Source of the DNA: Ruminococcus flavefaciens
GTDB taxonomy: Bacteria; Bacillota; Clostridia; Oscillospirales; Ruminococcaceae
Assembly: GCA_902796705.1 (NCBI GenBank)
Contig: CADBQF010000263.1
Location: 1-6,150, forward strand
DNA length: 6,150 nt
Direction: 5' to 3'
Positions within the stretch are counted from its first letter, which is position 1, and every line of letters starts with the position of its first letter. Position numbers and translations under genes: made by a program. The notes beneath the pieces were generated by a model that did not search any database, had not been told where the DNA came from, and saw only the letters and a list, made by a program, of their open reading frames with translations. This document shows positions 4,736-6,150 of this stretch, one piece after another.

Positions 4736-6115
4736 ATGAAAAAGATAATGAAAAAAATACTCCCTGCTGTGATCTCCGGGACTCTCTGTGCTTCCGCTGC
4801 TGTCAGTCAGCTCTCTCACGCACAGGTGATACCCGATCCCGTCATCAGCAGGAACGTTCCGGCTTATTCAGGCAATAATCCGGCTACTGCATCAGCGGCT
4901 AACGACGAACACTACTTCTCGTTCTGGTTCGGTCAGTCGCCCGATTACCTCGCCTACGACCTCTCCGGCGTTCCGGAGGAGCAGAGGAGCAAAGTCATCG
5001 CCGTATGGTACAATACAAGCTCCTACGATGCTATAGGCAATTACGTTTCAAGAAATATGGAACCCTCTGATTATACTATCGAAGTAAATGCAGCTCCCGG
5101 CGGTGATTATCCCTCCGACGGCTGGAAAGTCGTTGATACCGTCGAGAACAATACCCTCAGTTCAAGACAGCATCTCGTCGATATGAAAGGCTATAACTGG
5201 ATAAGAATGAACATCTCCAAAGCCGACGGAAAAGAAGGCTCGCAGGCAAGCGTGAATCTCGATATCCACAGCGTTTCAGACGGAGTTTCCGATACGTGGA
5301 TATTCTTCGGTGATTCCATTACGGCAGGCGGTATGAACAACTGCTACGGCACGGGCTTCGCAACGTATGTGAATTCCCTCGACGAGCGATTCTTCCCGAT
5401 ACAGGAAAACGGCGGCATCGGCGGTATAACTTCAACTGACGGAAGAAACAATATCGACCGCTGGCTAAAGGGCAGTCCCGTCAATTTCGTCAGCATCGCC
5501 TACGGAACTAACGACGCATGGGGAAATCAGACCGGTGCTGAAAAATATTACGAGAATACAAAGTACATGATAGATGCCGTCCTCGCTCTCGGTAAGATAC
5601 CGGTACTCCCGAAAATTCCCTACGCTACGGAATCCGGTGTCAATTCCTATCTTGATGACTACAATGCAAAGATAGATCAGCTCTGGGAGGAATACGGCGA
5701 CAAGATCGTTCACGGCCCGGATTTTGACAAGTTCTTCCGTGAAAATCCCGATCTTCTCAGTCAGGACGGAGTCCACCCGTCTTCGGAGGGATACGACGCT
5801 ATGAGAAAGACATGGGCTGAAACTATGGTGGCAAATGTCTATTCTGCATCAGGCGGAACGAGCGATGTCCTCTGCGGCGATGCGAACTGCGACGGAACAG
5901 TCGATATCTCGGACGCTGTTCTCATTATGCAGAATCAGGCAAATCCGGAGAAGTATATCATCACACCGCAGGGACTTAAAAACGCTGACTGCGTAGATAA
6001 TCCCAAGGGCGTGACTCCGACAGATGCTCTTGCTATCCAAATGGTAGAAGCAAAGACGCTCAAAGCATCACAGCTCCCGACAACATCAGAGATCATCAAC
6101 TCGCTCCAGCAGTGA
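4736..6115 (+). CDS. Secreted SGNH/GDSL-family carbohydrate esterase with type I dockerin
   Basis: Predicted 459-residue cellulosomal esterase, most likely removing acetyl groups from hemicellulose. Order: signal peptide 1-29 (likely cleavage SHA|QV), a beta-rich N-terminal module about 55-182 rich in aromatic residues and without a recognised motif, an SGNH hydrolase domain about 186-368, a very short linker, dockerin 379-441, and tail. SGNH blocks are complete: FFGDSITAGG with nucleophile Ser194 (block I), the glycine block around Asn225-Gly230 (block II), GTND with Asn259 (block III), and DGVHP with Asp344 and His347 (block V). An N-terminal beta module followed by an SGNH domain is reminiscent of family CE2, but CE3 or another esterase class cannot be excluded, so the acetyl specificity is an inference. 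The dockerin and tail are nearly those of the second GH5 enzyme (last 44 residues identical). It has its own promoter, so it forms a separate unit. Confidence 0.88.
   Translation: MKKIMKKILPAVISGTLCASAAVSQLSHAQVIPDPVISRNVPAYSGNNPATASAANDEHYFSFWFGQSPDYLAYDLSGVPEEQRSKVIAVWYNTSSYDAIGNYVSRNMEPSDYTIEVNAAPGGDYPSDGWKVVDTVENNTLSSRQHLVDMKGYNWIRMNISKADGKEGSQASVNLDIHSVSDGVSDTWIFFGDSITAGGMNNCYGTGFATYVNSLDERFFPIQENGGIGGITSTDGRNNIDRWLKGSPVNFVSIAYGTNDAWGNQTGAEKYYENTKYMIDAVLALGKIPVLPKIPYATESGVNSYLDDYNAKIDQLWEEYGDKIVHGPDFDKFFRENPDLLSQDGVHPSSEGYDAMRKTWAETMVANVYSASGGTSDVLCGDANCDGTVDISDAVLIMQNQANPEKYIITPQGLKNADCVDNPKGVTPTDALAIQMVEAKTLKASQLPTTSEIINSLQQ
5876..6115 (+). repeat. Dockerin-coding duplicate, copy 2 (shared with 4164-4403)
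   Basis: Encodes residues 381-459 of the esterase and matches 4164-4403 without gaps. The first calcium loop (Asp382, Asn384, Asp386, Thr388, Asp390, Asp393) is canonical. The second (418-430) has 13 residues with Pro423-Lys424. The same module is therefore fused to two unrelated catalytic domains. Confidence 0.9.
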
Positions 6116-6150
6116 TAAAGAAGTTTATGTCTTCTATTGGGGAAAACCCT
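6116..6150 (+). other. Intergenic tail cut by the window end
   Basis: After the stop there is only a weak AGAAG/CTTCT stem (6119-6135) without a T tract, so no terminator is visible before the edge. The final bases contain GGGAAAACCCT (6140-6150), also present upstream of the second GH5 gene at 2415-2425, and CTTCTATTG (6131-6139), also overlapping the first GH5 promoter at 440-448. Confidence 0.4.

Overview
This window looks like a carbohydrate-degradation locus from a cellulosome-forming Firmicute, most likely a Ruminococcus of the R. flavefaciens / R. champanellensis kind. Three consecutive plus-strand genes encode secreted proteins, each with an N-terminal signal peptide and a C-terminal type I dockerin. 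The dockerins have a DANCD-type first calcium loop and a 13-residue second loop followed by DALAIQM, which I associate with Ruminococcus. The genus is an inference from the dockerin style, the gene content and the moderate GC; nothing here fixes the species.

Layout: (1) bases 1-65 are the start of a minus-strand gene running off the left edge, with a convincing promoter behind it. (2) Bases 66-522 hold no plus-strand gene until 523. They contain a structured repeat element, copy A, on the minus strand, and the promoter and leader of the first enzyme gene. (3) 523-2358 and 2472-4403 are tandem paralogous GH5 endoglucanases with dockerins. No strong terminator separates them, so a bicistronic message plus an internal start is plausible. 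(4) 4438-4468 is a strong Rho-independent terminator. (5) 4491-4638 is copy B of the same element, on the plus strand. (6) 4649-4735 is the promoter and leader of the third gene. (7) 4736-6115 encodes a two-domain SGNH/GDSL esterase with a dockerin. (8) 6116-6150 is intergenic, cut by the window end.

How they work together: the two GH5 enzymes should cut internal beta-1,4-glucan bonds. The esterase should remove acyl (probably acetyl) groups from hemicellulose or glucan decorations. All three should be displayed on scaffoldin cohesins through their dockerins. The dockerin of the second GH5 and that of the esterase are nearly the same module: their last 44 residues are identical and differ only at synonymous sites. 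The first GH5 carries a clearly different dockerin version.

The structure least explained by the genes is the roughly 145-base element present twice in opposite orientation around the GH5 pair. Each copy folds into four hairpins, the last being a terminator. Two stems carry compensatory base-pair swaps between copies, and each copy sits just upstream of, and points toward, an outward-facing promoter. This looks like a dispersed, RNA-structured intergenic repeat or small RNA. I see no CRISPR array, transposase, tRNA or rRNA.
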